Positions 26,073 to 37,709 are shown, numbered from the stretch's first letter. The stretch: DNA of 52,810 nt from an uncultured Algoriphagus sp. (GCA_903952135.1 CAJBER010000206.1:1-52810), one strand, 5' to 3'. The notes: generated by a model from the sequence alone, not told the origin. Numbers and translations: made by a program.

Positions 26073-26102
26073 TTTGGAAATAAAAGAGAATTTGTACCTT
26101 TT
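26073..26102 (+). promoter_or_regulatory. Candidate promoter of the S9 peptidase gene
   Basis: TTTG (26073-26076), an 18-nt spacer, then TACCTTTT (26095-26102), which differs from TAnnTTTG at one base. The start codon is 17 nt downstream, giving a very short leader. Weak but well spaced. Confidence 0.35.
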
Positions 26103-26118
26103 ACCAAAACCTGCTCCC

Positions 26119-28191
26119 ATGAAAAATTATATCCTTCTCTTTTCGCTTCTTTTTTGCTCCCTCGAGGGGATGGCCCAGCAACTAGGGGACTACTTGTCGG
26201 CCGCATTTCCTACCCACATGACTGCTTCTGCGGATGGCAAGGCCTTGGCCTGGGTGCTCAACGACAAAGGGGAGCGCAATGTATTTTATGCCAAAGCCCC
26301 AGCATATGAGGCGCAACAGCTGACGCAGTACAGGGGAGATCAAGGCATAGATCTAGGGCCATTGGTTTTTTCTCCCGATGGGAGCACCTTGCTGGTAGTT
26401 CGCGGAAATCCCAAAAACTCCTCCGGCTATGCTGCCAATCCTGCCCAACTTCAGGAAAACACGCAGAAGAAAATTCATGTGGTCCAACTCCAAACGGGGA
26501 AAAGTCGGGAGTTTTCCTTGGGAGCATCCCCCGTATTTAGCCCAGACGGCAAGCAGGTCGCTTTTTTGCAGGGAGGGGAAGTATACTTAAAGGCACTTTC
26601 CGACAGCAGCGGGCAAACAGGCAAGCCCCTATTTATTGCTAGAGGTACATCCTCTAACCTGGCGTTTTCTCCAGATGGCAGCTACCTGGCCTTTGTGTCG
26701 GCACGCACCGACCATTCCTTTGTGGGCCTTTGGAATTTTGCGAAAAAGAGCCTCCACTTTCCAGAAGCCAGTTTGGACCACGACAGCTACCCCGCCTGGA
26801 GCCCAGATGGGACGCAGCTCGCCTACTTGCGTGTACCCAACATCCTGAATCACCTCCCCTTCACCTCGCTGACCGAAGCCAATCCCTGGAGTATCCGCGT
26901 TCTTCAGCTCGCTACACTAGAGGCAAAGGAAGTGTGGCGGGCAGATCAAGGCGACGGCTCCGTGATGGTAGACGACCTCCCAGCATCCTCCGAGCGCCTC
27001 TGGTGGACACCAGACGGGCAACTTGTCTTTCCTTGGGAGAAAAATAACTGGATGCAGCTCTATGCCGTCAACCCAAAAACAAAGCAGGTAAAGCACCTGA
27101 CTGCTGGGGAAGGGCAAGTAGAATGGGTGCAAACTTCCTACACCAAAAAAGACCTGCTCGTGACCCACAACATTGGAAATATTGACCGACGTCAGGTGTC
27201 GCTGCTCGACTTATCCACACTGGAGATGCGACTACTTTCGAATCCAGAAAGCATCTCTTGGGCTCCAGTAGCGGTAGAGAAGGGATGGGCTTGTTTCGAG
27301 TCCAATTGGAATCAACCCGGCTGGCCTACACTTCACCTATCGGGAAGCAGTAAAAAGCTTGCAGAAGCACGCTTCCCCAAGGAATTTCCAAAGACCTTCA
27401 GCAAACCGGAAGCAATTACCCTTACCGCAAAAGATGGCTATAAAACTTCCGCTCAGTTGTTTTTACCACCAAACTACGATCCCAAGAAAAAATACCCTGC
27501 TGTCATTTTCATGCACGGAGGTAGCCGCAGGCAGATGCTTTTGGGCTACAACTATGGCCTGTACTATTCCCATACCTATGGCGCTCAACAGTATTTTGCA
27601 TCCCAGGGCTACATTGCCTTGACGCTCAATTACCGCAGTGGCATCGGCTATGGGATGGACTTTAGGGAGGAGAAAAACTTCGGAGCAGGAGGGGCTAGCG
27701 AGGTACAGGATGTCTTGGCAGCAGCAGACTATTTGGCTGCCCGATCCGATGTGGATGCAGGCAGAATTGCTCCATGGGGAGGCAGCTATGGGGGATACTT
27801 AACCGCACATGCACTAACTCAGGCCCCTGAAAAATTCCACGTAGGCGTAGACATCCATGGGGTCCACAATTGGAACAACGACATTCCCGTCTTTGCTTCG
27901 TGGTATGCCCCTGAGAAATTTCCAGAAATGGCCGATCTGGCCTTTCGCTCTTCTCCTATGGCTCGTGTGGAAAACTGGAAGGATCCCGTATTGCTTATCC
28001 ATGGGGATGACGACCGCAACGTGCTCTTTTCCGAAAGTGTGGAACTGGCAGAAGTGTTGCGGAAGCAGGGAGTGGAAGTAGAGCAACTGGTCTTCCCGGA
28101 TGAGGTGCATGCCTTTTTACTTCACCAAAACTGGGTTAAGGCCTTTGAGGCAACCTTCAGATTTATCGCCAAACATTCTTCGGAAAAATAA
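26119..28191 (+). CDS. S9 family (prolyl oligopeptidase / DPP IV-like) peptidase
   Basis: The ATG at 26119 begins a signal peptide (MKNYILLFSLLFCSLEGMAQ). Residues about 25-430 form a TolB/WD40-like beta-propeller with repeated FSPDG motifs (LVFSPDGSTLLVV, PVFSPDGKQVAFL, LAFSPDGSYLAFV, PAWSPDGTQLAYL). The C-terminal alpha/beta-hydrolase domain carries the catalytic triad: Ser in WGGSYGGYLTAH, Asp in IHGDDDRNV and His in PDEVHAFLLH. The oxyanion region YPAVIFMHGG is also present. The protein should be a periplasmic serine exopeptidase. 690 residues is a usual length. Neighbouring AlkP gene is divergent, so shared regulation is possible. Confidence 0.9.
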   Translation: MKNYILLFSLLFCSLEGMAQQLGDYLSAAFPTHMTASADGKALAWVLNDKGERNVFYAKAPAYEAQQLTQYRGDQGIDLGPLVFSPDGSTLLVVRGNPKNSSGYAANPAQLQENTQKKIHVVQLQTGKSREFSLGASPVFSPDGKQVAFLQGGEVYLKALSDSSGQTGKPLFIARGTSSNLAFSPDGSYLAFVSARTDHSFVGLWNFAKKSLHFPEASLDHDSYPAWSPDGTQLAYLRVPNILNHLPFTSLTEANPWSIRVLQLATLEAKEVWRADQGDGSVMVDDLPASSERLWWTPDGQLVFPWEKNNWMQLYAVNPKTKQVKHLTAGEGQVEWVQTSYTKKDLLVTHNIGNIDRRQVSLLDLSTLEMRLLSNPESISWAPVAVEKGWACFESNWNQPGWPTLHLSGSSKKLAEARFPKEFPKTFSKPEAITLTAKDGYKTSAQLFLPPNYDPKKKYPAVIFMHGGSRRQMLLGYNYGLYYSHTYGAQQYFASQGYIALTLNYRSGIGYGMDFREEKNFGAGGASEVQDVLAAADYLAARSDVDAGRIAPWGGSYGGYLTAHALTQAPEKFHVGVDIHGVHNWNNDIPVFASWYAPEKFPEMADLAFRSSPMARVENWKDPVLLIHGDDDRNVLFSESVELAEVLRKQGVEVEQLVFPDEVHAFLLHQNWVKAFEATFRFIAKHSSEK

Positions 28192-28269
28192 CCGGTTATC
28201 CACAGGTAGAAACCCTTAAAAAAACAGCACAACGGTTTTTCAGTACCTGACTAAAGCAGTTTAATTCTT

Positions 28270-28420
28270 TATGATTATCCGCTTTTTCACCACTAGCCAG
28301 AGAAAAAAAGGGTTGAGGTTCAATTAGATGAGCTGTGGACCGTTGACTGTGGTCTGTCAACAATTATCCGCAGTTTAAAATAGACATGCTGAGCTGCTGG
28401 CATGATTGCGGATAATCATA
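28270..28420. repeat. 151-nt element bounded by 13-nt inverted repeats
   Basis: TATGATTATCCGC (28270-28282) and GCGGATAATCATA (28408-28420) are exact inverted copies. Between them lies CTGTGGACCGTTGACTG at 28333 and GTCAAC near 28357, the words shared with 22707-22788 and 50104-50133. The element lies between the S9 peptidase and the nadR-like gene, whose stop codon follows directly. It could be a small non-autonomous mobile element or a long hairpin; no direct target repeat was identified. Confidence 0.5.
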
Positions 28421-28951
28421 TTACTCTTTTTTCAAAGACCCTACCGCCTGGATGGCAGTGTTCAGCCTTTGGGCAGTATCTCCGGAAACAAGGATACAAG
28501 GAAATCCACTTGCTTCGGTGAGCTGCTGGTAGACCTCAAAAAATTGCTGCCGCATCTCCAATTCCGGATGCTCTCGGAACGGATCCGCCTGCCAGGGCAA
28601 GTCAGTCGCACACAAGAGGATCAAGTCGTAAGTTCGTCGAGCAATTTCCTCCAGCACCCAAGGATCTACTTTGCCATAGCGGTGTTGGGACCAAACCTGA
28701 ATCACGCGTAGGTCGGTGTCGCAAAAGAGGTAGCTTTTTGCCCCACCAGCCAGTTCATCCTCCAACTGCATTTGTTGCTTCCCAATTTGAAGGAGGTCTT
28801 CGTAAGCATAGGTACGGGCTAGTTTTTCCAAGTACTCCCGGGCCACTTCAGGCACCCAGGGCTCTTGGAAGTAGGCTGCCAAAGCGGCCGCCAAGGTGCT
28901 TTTCCCGGTAGACTCGGGTCCCAAAATCAGGATGCGCTTAGGCTTTTGCAT
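28421..28951 (-). CDS. NadR-like ribosylnicotinamide kinase (AAA_28 ATPase)
   Basis: A 176-residue P-loop protein: Walker A GPESTGKSTL (residues 11-20), EVAREYLEKLARTYAYED, FCDTDLRVIQVWSQHRYG and LILLCATDLPWQADPFREHP, all characteristic of the kinase domain of NadR. It lacks the nucleotidyltransferase and DNA-binding domains of enterobacterial NadR, as is common in Bacteroidota. The expected reaction is phosphorylation of nicotinamide riboside to NMN. It overlaps the 3' end of pnuC by 14 nt, so transporter and kinase are produced together for NAD salvage. Confidence 0.88.
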   Translation of the reverse strand: MQKPKRILILGPESTGKSTLAAALAAYFQEPWVPEVAREYLEKLARTYAYEDLLQIGKQQMQLEDELAGGAKSYLFCDTDLRVIQVWSQHRYGKVDPWVLEEIARRTYDLILLCATDLPWQADPFREHPELEMRQQFFEVYQQLTEASGFPCILVSGDTAQRLNTAIQAVGSLKKE

Positions 28952-29555
28952 GGGTTCGGGTGGCTTGAATCCAGGAAAAAAGCCCCGCTATCGCCAAGGC
29001 GGTGAAAAACAAATACTGGAAAGAGGTCAGCACAAGTCCTTTGTGAAAGTAGAGGGGAATGGAAACCAGGTCGGTCAAGATCCAAAAAATCCAACTCTCC
29101 ACCTTTTTTTTCGCCATCAACCACATGGCCACAAAGGCCGAAGCAGTGGTGAAGGAGTCCCAATAGGGTACCGTACTGTCCGTAAACTGGAGTAAGGCCC
29201 AGGCCAATAGCGGAAAGGAACAGCCAAAAATCAGGAGGGAAAAAACCCAGCCTTTGCCATCTTGCCAGGTAACGGGAAGGGTATCCTGCTTTTCTTGGGG
29301 ATGTGTCCAGAGGTACCAGCCATAGACGGACATGCCAAAGTAATAGGCATTGATGCCCATGTCTGCATAGAGCCCATAGTCAAAACAAATCCACACATAG
29401 ATGAGCACAGATACGATGCCTGTGGGGTACACCCAAATGTGTTGCTTCGTGGAAAAATACACCGAAGTAATCCCCATCAAGACGGCAAACGCTTCCAGCC
29501 AACTGAGTTGCTGCAGCCCTTCTGCCAGTCCGGTCCGGAGTAGTTCGAAATCCAT
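28938..29555 (-). CDS. pnuC: Nicotinamide riboside transporter PnuC
   Basis: The start is ATG 29555; upstream in-frame codons run into the divergent uvrA region. The 205-residue protein has about seven membrane helices and PnuC signatures: WLEAFAVLMGITSVYFSTKQHIWVYPTG, NAYYFGMSVYGWYLW and ESWIFWILTDLVSIPLYFHKG, the latter with the conserved WxxWixxD region lining the substrate channel. PnuC lets nicotinamide riboside diffuse in, and phosphorylation by the co-encoded kinase traps it. A length near 200 residues is normal. Confidence 0.9.
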   Translation of the reverse strand: MDFELLRTGLAEGLQQLSWLEAFAVLMGITSVYFSTKQHIWVYPTGIVSVLIYVWICFDYGLYADMGINAYYFGMSVYGWYLWTHPQEKQDTLPVTWQDGKGWVFSLLIFGCSFPLLAWALLQFTDSTVPYWDSFTTASAFVAMWLMAKKKVESWIFWILTDLVSIPLYFHKGLVLTSFQYLFFTALAIAGLFSWIQATRTHAKA

Positions 29556-29687
29556 GATGCGAAGAAAAGGATAAATTTGAGAGCGAAAACCTAAGCCGCA
29601 GGTTAATTTAGGTTCCTTCCCCTCAAATTTGTGGCAAAGAATTAACTTTTCCTGCAGTTGCCAGGTTTGATTGCTAAATTGCGCTTT

Positions 29688-32489
29688 ATGAAGTTGCCCA
29701 GTATCCCGGTCACCCAAGACATTGATTCCCTCGATCCGAAGGACTTTATTTTGATTAAAAATGCGCAGGTCAACAACCTGAAGCACCTCAGTGTGGCCAT
29801 TCCAAGAAATGCCTTTGTGGTCATCACGGGTTTGTCTGGCTCAGGCAAGTCCTCCTTGGCCTTTGATACGCTTTTTGCCGAGGGGCAACGCATGTATGTG
29901 GAGAGTTTGAGCTCCTATGCGCGACAGTTTTTGGGGAGGATGGAAAAGCCCGAGGTGGAGTACATCAAAGGGGTGGCTCCGGCCATTGCCATACAGCAAA
30001 AGGTGAGCACCAAAAATCCCCGCTCTACCGTAGGGACGACCACCGAAATCTACGATTACCTGAAACTCCTATTTGCTCGCGTGGGCAAAACCTATTCTCC
30101 GATATCCGGAAAAGAGGTCAAGCACCACACCGTGAGTGACATCGTGGACTTTGTGCATTCCTTTGAGGAGGAGTCCAAAGTGATGATCTCTTGCCCCCTG
30201 CAGCCTTCGGGGGATCGAAAACTCGAAAAAGAACTCGAACTCTTGCTTCAAAAAGGCTACACCCGCGTGTTGCGAGATGGCGAAGTGCTGGCCCTTGAAG
30301 AGATTTTGGCGCTGCCAAAAATCGAAAAAGGGAACTATGAAATATTAATCGACCGCTTGACGGTACAGAAAGAAGTAGAAGACAACCAGTTTCGGTTGGC
30401 CGACTCCATCCAAACTGCGCTTTTTGAAGGGCATGGAAGTTGTAAAATCACGCTTCCTGGACAGGAAACCCGTACATTTTCGGATCGATTTGAACTGGAC
30501 GGGATGTCCTTTGAACTCCCTTCTGTCAATTTCTTCTCCTTCAACAATCCCTACGGAGCCTGCAAGCGCTGCGAAGGCTTTGGAACCGTCTTGGGCATCG
30601 ATCAGGACCTGGTCATTCCAGACAAGGAACTTTCGGTGTACGAAGGGGCGATTGCACCTTGGAGAGGAGAAAGTGGAAAAGGCTGGTTGGAACCCCTGTT
30701 GAAAAAAGGAATCGACTTCGACTTCCCCATTCACCGGGCCTACCAAGACCTGACTGAGAAAGAAAAATCCCTGCTTTGGAAAGGAAATTCCTATTTCCGA
30801 GGGCTAAATGAGTTTTTTGAAGACCTGGAGTCCAAAACCTACAAGATCCAATACCGCGTCATGCTTTCCCGATTTCGGGGACGTACTGCCTGCCCGGATT
30901 GCCGAGGCACGCGACTGCGAAAAGATGCTTCCTATGTGCAGCTTGGAGGAAAATCCATCACCGACCTGGTATTGATGCCCATCGAAGATGCGCTTCAGTT
31001 TTTCCAAACCATCCAACTTTCTGCCCACGAAGGGAAGTTAGCCAGTCGATTGCTGAAGGAAATCAGCAGCCGATTGGAGTTTATGAACCAAGTTGGTCTG
31101 GGCTATTTGACCCTCAACCGACTCACCTCCAGCCTATCCGGAGGCGAATACCAACGGATCAAGTTGGCCACCTCCCTAGGGTCTGCTTTGGTGGGCTCCA
31201 TGTACATTCTGGATGAACCCAGCATTGGGCTTCACCCACGGGACACAGATCGATTGATCGAAGTACTGAAGGCCTTGAAAAACTTGGGCAACACAGTCAT
31301 TGTGGTGGAGCACGAGGAAAAAGTGATGAAAGCTGCCGACCAAATCATTGACATTGGGCCAGAAGCTGGGGTGAAGGGAGGGGAATTGCTATTTCAAGGA
31401 AGTATTGAAGACCTCATTGCGCATGGCAGCACCTATACCGCCAAATACCTGCGTGGAGAAGAGAAGATATTCACCAAAACAGGCAATCGCCCCTGGAAAG
31501 ATTCCATCTGGATCAAGGGTGCTCGAGAAAACAACCTAAAAAATTTAGCAGTACAGATTCCCCTCCACACGCTTACTGTGGTGACTGGAGTCTCCGGTTC
31601 GGGAAAGTCTACCTTGGTGAAAAAGATCCTTTACCCAGCACTTGGAAGACTGCTGGGTACGGTGATGGACGAAGCCGGGAAGTACGATAAGCTCGAGGGG
31701 GATTACAAGAAGGTCACCCAAGTAGAGTTTGTGGATCAGAACCCAATAGGCAAGTCTTCCCGCTCCAATCCCGTCACTTACGTGAAGGCTTACGACGTCA
31801 TTCGAACCCTCTTTTCAGAGCTGCCGCTCTCCAAGCAGCGGGGCTACAAACCTGCCTTTTTCTCCTTCAATGTGGATGGGGGTCGCTGTGAAGCCTGCCA
31901 AGGGGAGGGCAATGTAACCGTAGAAATGCAGTTTATGGCGGACATCCACCTCACCTGCGAGTCTTGCAAGGGGAAGCGTTTCAAGAATGAAATCTTGGAG
32001 GTCACCTACAAGGACAAAAACATCTCCGAGGTGCTGGACATGACCATTGACGAAGCCATTGAATTTTTCAAGGAAAAGTCCCAGTTGGTCAATCGCCTCC
32101 TTCCTCTTCAGGAAGTTGGCTTGGGCTACATCGGCATGGGTCAAAGCTCGAATACCCTCTCCGGTGGAGAGGCCCAGCGCGTGAAGCTGGCTTCGTTCCT
32201 AGGCAAGGGAGGTACCAAAACTGGAGACCACATCCTCTTTATCTTTGACGAGCCGACTACAGGCTTGCATTTCCATGACATCAGCAAGCTCTTGCACAGC
32301 ATCAATGCGCTCATTGACCAGGGACACTCCGTGATCATCATCGAGCACAACACGGAGGTAATCAAATGTGCGGATTGGGTGATTGACTTGGGTCCTGAGG
32401 GAGGCAATAAAGGCGGTCAACTGACCTTTGCGGGTACGCCTGAGGACTTAGCGAAGGAGAAGGGAAATTTTACGGGAATGTATTTGTGA
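29688..32489 (+). CDS. uvrA: Excinuclease ABC subunit UvrA
   Basis: A 933-residue double ABC ATPase of nucleotide excision repair. ATG 29688 is chosen over the earlier one at 29658, which adds only ten non-conserved residues. N-terminal Walker [13 protein letters not shown] (about residue 50), signature LSGGEYQR (about 483) with Walker [13 protein letters not shown]; second Walker [10 protein letters not shown] (about 635), signature LSGGEAQR (about 824), Walker [13 protein letters not shown]. Zinc-module cysteine pairs CKRC, CPDC, CEAC and CESC are present. UvrA dimers detect bulky lesions and load UvrB. Bacteroidota often carry two UvrA paralogues; the [14 protein letters not shown] form suggests this may be one of the two. 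No uvrB in the window. Confidence 0.95.
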   Translation: MKLPSIPVTQDIDSLDPKDFILIKNAQVNNLKHLSVAIPRNAFVVITGLSGSGKSSLAFDTLFAEGQRMYVESLSSYARQFLGRMEKPEVEYIKGVAPAIAIQQKVSTKNPRSTVGTTTEIYDYLKLLFARVGKTYSPISGKEVKHHTVSDIVDFVHSFEEESKVMISCPLQPSGDRKLEKELELLLQKGYTRVLRDGEVLALEEILALPKIEKGNYEILIDRLTVQKEVEDNQFRLADSIQTALFEGHGSCKITLPGQETRTFSDRFELDGMSFELPSVNFFSFNNPYGACKRCEGFGTVLGIDQDLVIPDKELSVYEGAIAPWRGESGKGWLEPLLKKGIDFDFPIHRAYQDLTEKEKSLLWKGNSYFRGLNEFFEDLESKTYKIQYRVMLSRFRGRTACPDCRGTRLRKDASYVQLGGKSITDLVLMPIEDALQFFQTIQLSAHEGKLASRLLKEISSRLEFMNQVGLGYLTLNRLTSSLSGGEYQRIKLATSLGSALVGSMYILDEPSIGLHPRDTDRLIEVLKALKNLGNTVIVVEHEEKVMKAADQIIDIGPEAGVKGGELLFQGSIEDLIAHGSTYTAKYLRGEEKIFTKTGNRPWKDSIWIKGARENNLKNLAVQIPLHTLTVVTGVSGSGKSTLVKKILYPALGRLLGTVMDEAGKYDKLEGDYKKVTQVEFVDQNPIGKSSRSNPVTYVKAYDVIRTLFSELPLSKQRGYKPAFFSFNVDGGRCEACQGEGNVTVEMQFMADIHLTCESCKGKRFKNEILEVTYKDKNISEVLDMTIDEAIEFFKEKSQLVNRLLPLQEVGLGYIGMGQSSNTLSGGEAQRVKLASFLGKGGTKTGDHILFIFDEPTTGLHFHDISKLLHSINALIDQGHSVIIIEHNTEVIKCADWVIDLGPEGGNKGGQLTFAGTPEDLAKEKGNFTGMYL

Positions 32490-32491
32490 GA

Positions 32492-32740
32492 ATTGTACGA
32501 AGTAGGTAGGAAAGTGAGAGGTACGAAATACGAAGTACGGAATTGAAACCAATGTCGAATGTCCAACGCTGAGTGAAGAATGTCGAATTTGGAAACATTT
32601 GGCTATGCCAGCAGCATGTAGTCTAATCTCTTGGTTCTTGTATCTTGCTTCTTAAAGCATCTTGCGACTTGATACTAGCGACTTGCCTGCCTGCGGTAGG
32701 CAGGATACTTATTTAATATCCAACGCTGATTGAAGAATAA
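32492..32740. repeat. Dispersed word-repeat element downstream of uvrA
   Basis: It begins 3 nt after the uvrA stop and consists of short reiterated words: GTACGAAGTA, ACGAAATACGAAGTACG, AATGTCGAATGTCCAACGCT, TGCCAGCAGCATG, CTTGATACTAGCGACTTG, a GCCTGCCTGCGGTAGGCAGG palindrome (32685-32704) and CCAACGCTGATTGAAGAAT. The same words, mostly in reverse orientation, make up 36405-36660 and 50698-50850. No gene was seen. Confidence 0.65.
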
Positions 32741-32782
32741 TGAAGTGGTTCGCAAAAAGACAAGAATGCTGCCCTAAGCAAC

Positions 32783-35119
<2,337 letters not shown>

Positions 35120-35148
35120 GGGCTGTTGGGCTAAAAATTCAGGAATAT

Positions 35149-35661
35149 TCAGTTTTTAGTAATTTTCTTCCGGTAGGCTTGGTTCTTATAGGTGATTTTT
35201 AAAATAAAATTAGACCCCCAAAGCTGACTGAACTCTACCGCTAGAACTTGTTCTCCGAGATAGGTTTTCGAAAACACCGTTCTCCCCAGCATATCGACTA
35301 ATTCGACCTCCACCTGGCCCTGTATGGGTTTGGAAAAGGAAATCGTCAGCACATCGGAAAAAGGATTCGGAAAAACCGATACCAGTAAATTGGAAAAAGG
35401 AGGGGGCTCCTTTGGGGTAGCCACGGTAAAGGGTTGAATAAACCCTTGAATAGCACTGTACTTGACCCCATAATAGGTCCCAATTGCACTCAATTGTCCC
35501 ACACTTGCTTGAACGGCATAGGTTCTCCCCTCTATAGATTCCCGAACAGAGAATCCTGCTTCTCCTAAAGTGGATCGGATCAAATACGGACTCTTAACCT
35601 CTTGGGCCCAAGAAAATGGCACAAAAACCAAGGTTAAAATGTAAAGAAACGACGACTTCAT
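35149..35661 (-). CDS. T9SS type A sorting domain-containing protein
   Basis: ATG 35661 is selected because it gives a signal peptide ([20 protein letters not shown]). The 170-residue product consists of a short N-terminal part ([26 protein letters not shown]) and a C-terminal type IX sorting domain: [31 protein letters not shown] and the ending [20 protein letters not shown]. Such domains direct proteins through the outer membrane and are removed on export. So little passenger remains that the protein may be a small cell-surface accessory to the collagen-like protein encoded just downstream. Confidence 0.85.
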   Translation of the reverse strand: MKSSFLYILTLVFVPFSWAQEVKSPYLIRSTLGEAGFSVRESIEGRTYAVQASVGQLSAIGTYYGVKYSAIQGFIQPFTVATPKEPPPFSNLLVSVFPNPFSDVLTISFSKPIQGQVEVELVDMLGRTVFSKTYLGEQVLAVEFSQLWGSNFILKITYKNQAYRKKITKN

Positions 35662-35967
35662 GAATTCAGTGACCCAAACTACCTTGACTATTGGGAGCCC
35701 CAACTGTGATTTTATCTACCGCAATCTGCCTCCCTTACGTACAACCTAACTTCTTCCTTTAATCTGCTCTCCACCCCCTTTACCGTAGGGGTAGATTTCC
35801 AATTCAGCACAGAAGACCCATTTCCTTATTCACTACTTAGTAAAGCCGCGAAAGTCTTCCCTTTGTAGTGTCAATTCTTAAAAAAGCGCGGTACTTAGTT
35901 CATCTTGAATACATCCCAAAAACGCATCCCCTCACCGCTCAGCGATGGAGGAAATAACGGATGGAAT
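35662..35967. other. Gap upstream of the T9SS/collagen operon
   Basis: About 300 nt with no convincing gene. It contains ACCCC...GGGGT arms around CTTTACCGTA near 35774-35793, a candidate operator-like inverted repeat for the downstream minus-strand operon, but no clear TAnnTTTG box was located. Two overlapping short ORFs on opposite strands at about 35895-36138 look like chance. Confidence 0.4.
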
Positions 35968-36186
35968 TTACTGTCCATGCCCTTTGGGCGGACTTTGGAT
36001 TTTACTCCTTTCGTAAGCGAATGCGGTAAGCTGAAACCGGTCCAGACTACGTTGCTCCTGCTGATTTCCAGTTTTTTGAACAAAAAAGACCTGGCTTGGA
36101 GGCTCCAATTCAAATGGAAGCGTACAAGCCCCAAATAGGAAAATGAAAACTAAAAGAGGACGAAAAGAAAAATCGTTAACATTCAT
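35968..36186 (-). CDS. Possible small lipoprotein (72 aa)
   Basis: The first 21 residues (MNVNDFSFRPLLVFIFLFGAC) resemble a lipoprotein signal ending in the lipobox FGAC; the next residues, TLPFELEPPSQVFFVQ, are proline-rich. The remainder is hydrophilic with no known motif. It is led by the AT-rich segment at 36187-36285. It may be a real short gene, a truncated remnant of a longer one, or a chance ORF; codon use was not tested. Confidence 0.35.
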   Translation of the reverse strand: MNVNDFSFRPLLVFIFLFGACTLPFELEPPSQVFFVQKTGNQQEQRSLDRFQLTAFAYERSKIQSPPKGHGQ

Positions 36187-36275
36187 AATATAAAAATTTA
36201 AAGATTAAAAAACATTTAATAAATGTAATTTAAATTTTTGTTGATAAAAAAGATTAATGATTTTATTTTTTGAAA
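36183..36275. other. AT-rich island with small inverted repeat
   Basis: About 90 nt almost entirely A and T, in strong contrast to the surrounding sequence of roughly 50% GC. It contains ACATTT-AAT-AAATGT (36212-36226) and many A and T runs. It precedes the possible small lipoprotein on the minus strand, so a promoter/UP-like region is one explanation; a remnant of foreign DNA is another. Confidence 0.5.
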
Positions 36276-36287
36276 AAGACAGGGAAA

Positions 36288-36395
36288 TGCCCGCCGCGGC
36301 GGGCAGGCACCCTAAAATAATAATGGGAAATACAGTGAAAATAGGTTGAAATACACTCCGTCTGCCCGGCGCGGAGGGCTCCGTGAAATAGGGTG
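36288..36395. repeat. GAAATA-family repeat with 18-nt perfect palindrome
   Basis: TGCCCGCCGCGGCGGGCA at 36288-36305 is a perfect palindrome. It is followed by GGGAAATACAGTGAAAATAGG, GTTGAAATACACTC, a CCGTCTGCCCGGCGCGGAGGG block and CCGTGAAATAGG, the same word set as in 2872-3027. No gene is present. Confidence 0.55.
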
Positions 36396-36404
36396 GATAA
36401 AAGT

Positions 36405-36660
36405 GCGAAGTACGAAATTGAAACTAATTTAAAGTTGTACCAGGTACCAATTACGAAGTACCTGCTAGCCGCAGGCAGGCAAGCGATTAGACACTATGCT
36501 GCTGGCATAGCCGCATGTTTCCCCACTTCTTCAATCAACATTCAGCGTTCGATATTAGTTTGAATCTCGTAATTCGCCTGCCTTCCGCAGGCAGGTATCT
36601 CGTATTTCATACTTTGTACATTGTACTTGGTACTTCGTACAATCTTGCTACTAGATACTT
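36405..36660. repeat. Dispersed word-repeat element at the 3' end of the quinone oxidoreductase gene
   Basis: Words shared with 32492-32740: GTGCGAAGTACGAAATTGAAAC, TACGAAGTACC, GCAGGCAGGCAAG, ATGCTGCTGGCATAGCCGCATG, TTCTTCAATCAACATTCAGCGTTCGATATTAG, a GCCTGCCTTCCGCAGGCAGG palindrome (36576-36595), TACTTGGTACTTCGTAC and CTTGCTACTAGATACTTGCTAC. The last words overlap the last codons and stop of the minus-strand gene ending at 36651. Confidence 0.65.
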
Positions 36661-37637
36661 GCTACTAAAAGTACCACTCCCTTCCCCAGTATTTTCCGAT
36701 CCATCAGATCCTGCAAGGCCTGGGGAGCCTCGGCTAGTGCATAACGTTTTCCCACATGCTGCCGAATCTTGCCCTCCTGAATCCAAGCAAGCAGCTGACG
36801 GGTATTTTGAAGACTGGCCTTAGGCTCTAGCTTGGCAAATTGCCCCCAAAACACACCAACCACCGAACATCCCTTCAAAAGGGGAAGATTCATCGGGAGC
36901 TGCGGGATTTCCCCATTTGCAAAGCCAACCACCAAATAGCGCCCTTTCCAGGCCATGCCACGCAAGGCGGCTTCGGAAAATTTCCCTCCCACCGGATCGT
37001 AGACCACATCCACCCCCCGTCCTCCGGTCAACTCTTTGATTCGCGTTTTTAGGTCCTCCTTTTCGTAATTGATCGTTTCCACAGCCCCCTTCTCTCGGCA
37101 AAGTGCTAGTTTTTCTTCCGTAGACGCTGCCGCAATCACCCGAGCCCCCATCAAGGTGCCCAGTTCCACAGCCGCCAATCCCACTCCTCCTGCGGCACCT
37201 AAAACCAGGAGGGTTTCCCCTGCCTGCAGCTGGGCACGATCTTTCAGCGCATGGTAGGAAGTGCCGTAGGTATACAAGGTGGTCGCCGCTACTTCAGGCG
37301 AAATCCCTTCTGGCAAGGGAAATACCCGATCCGCATCTACCGCCACCTTCTCGGCAAAGCCTCCCCAACCACATAGCGCTAGGACAGGCTGCCCCAATTC
37401 CAGGCCTTGGACATCGTCCCCTAGTTCAGACAAGGTCCCTGCCACCTCTCCTCCAGGTGAAAAAGGAAGCTCCGGCTTAAACTGGTACTTGTTCTGAATG
37501 ATCAGCACATCCGGAAAATTTACCCCACAGGCCGCTACGGTGATGACTACCTGCTTGGGGCCCGCTACAGGGTTGGCAACCTCCTGCACCTGCAAGGTGT
37601 CGGGAAGTCCAAATTGGGTACAGAGAACTGCTTTCAT
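36651..37637 (-). CDS. Zinc-independent quinone oxidoreductase / NADPH:quinone reductase (MDR superfamily)
   Basis: A 328-residue medium-chain dehydrogenase/reductase with start at ATG 37637 (MKAVLCTQFG, a typical opening). Visible features: CGVNFPDVLIIQNKYQFKPELPFSPGGEVAG in the GroES-like domain, and the nucleotide-binding GAAGGVGLAAVELG (Rossmann glycine motif AxxGxGxxA) followed by ARVIAAAS. The GHE zinc signature of alcohol dehydrogenases is absent. Members reduce quinones or enoyl compounds with NADPH. The last codons and stop (VASI then TAG) lie inside a dispersed repeat, so the 3' end may have been remodelled by repeat insertion. Confidence 0.88.
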   Translation of the reverse strand: MKAVLCTQFGLPDTLQVQEVANPVAGPKQVVITVAACGVNFPDVLIIQNKYQFKPELPFSPGGEVAGTLSELGDDVQGLELGQPVLALCGWGGFAEKVAVDADRVFPLPEGISPEVAATTLYTYGTSYHALKDRAQLQAGETLLVLGAAGGVGLAAVELGTLMGARVIAAASTEEKLALCREKGAVETINYEKEDLKTRIKELTGGRGVDVVYDPVGGKFSEAALRGMAWKGRYLVVGFANGEIPQLPMNLPLLKGCSVVGVFWGQFAKLEPKASLQNTRQLLAWIQEGKIRQHVGKRYALAEAPQALQDLMDRKILGKGVVLLVASI

Positions 37638-37709
37638 GGAGCTTGATTTTTGCCGAAGGCGTGTAAACACAAAAGAAGGAAAAAAGAAGGAAAATCGGCT
37701 CGAAAGGGA

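Noticed and set aside
28270-28420. Insertion sequence
   Set aside because: Only 151 nt with no transposase; at most a non-autonomous element.
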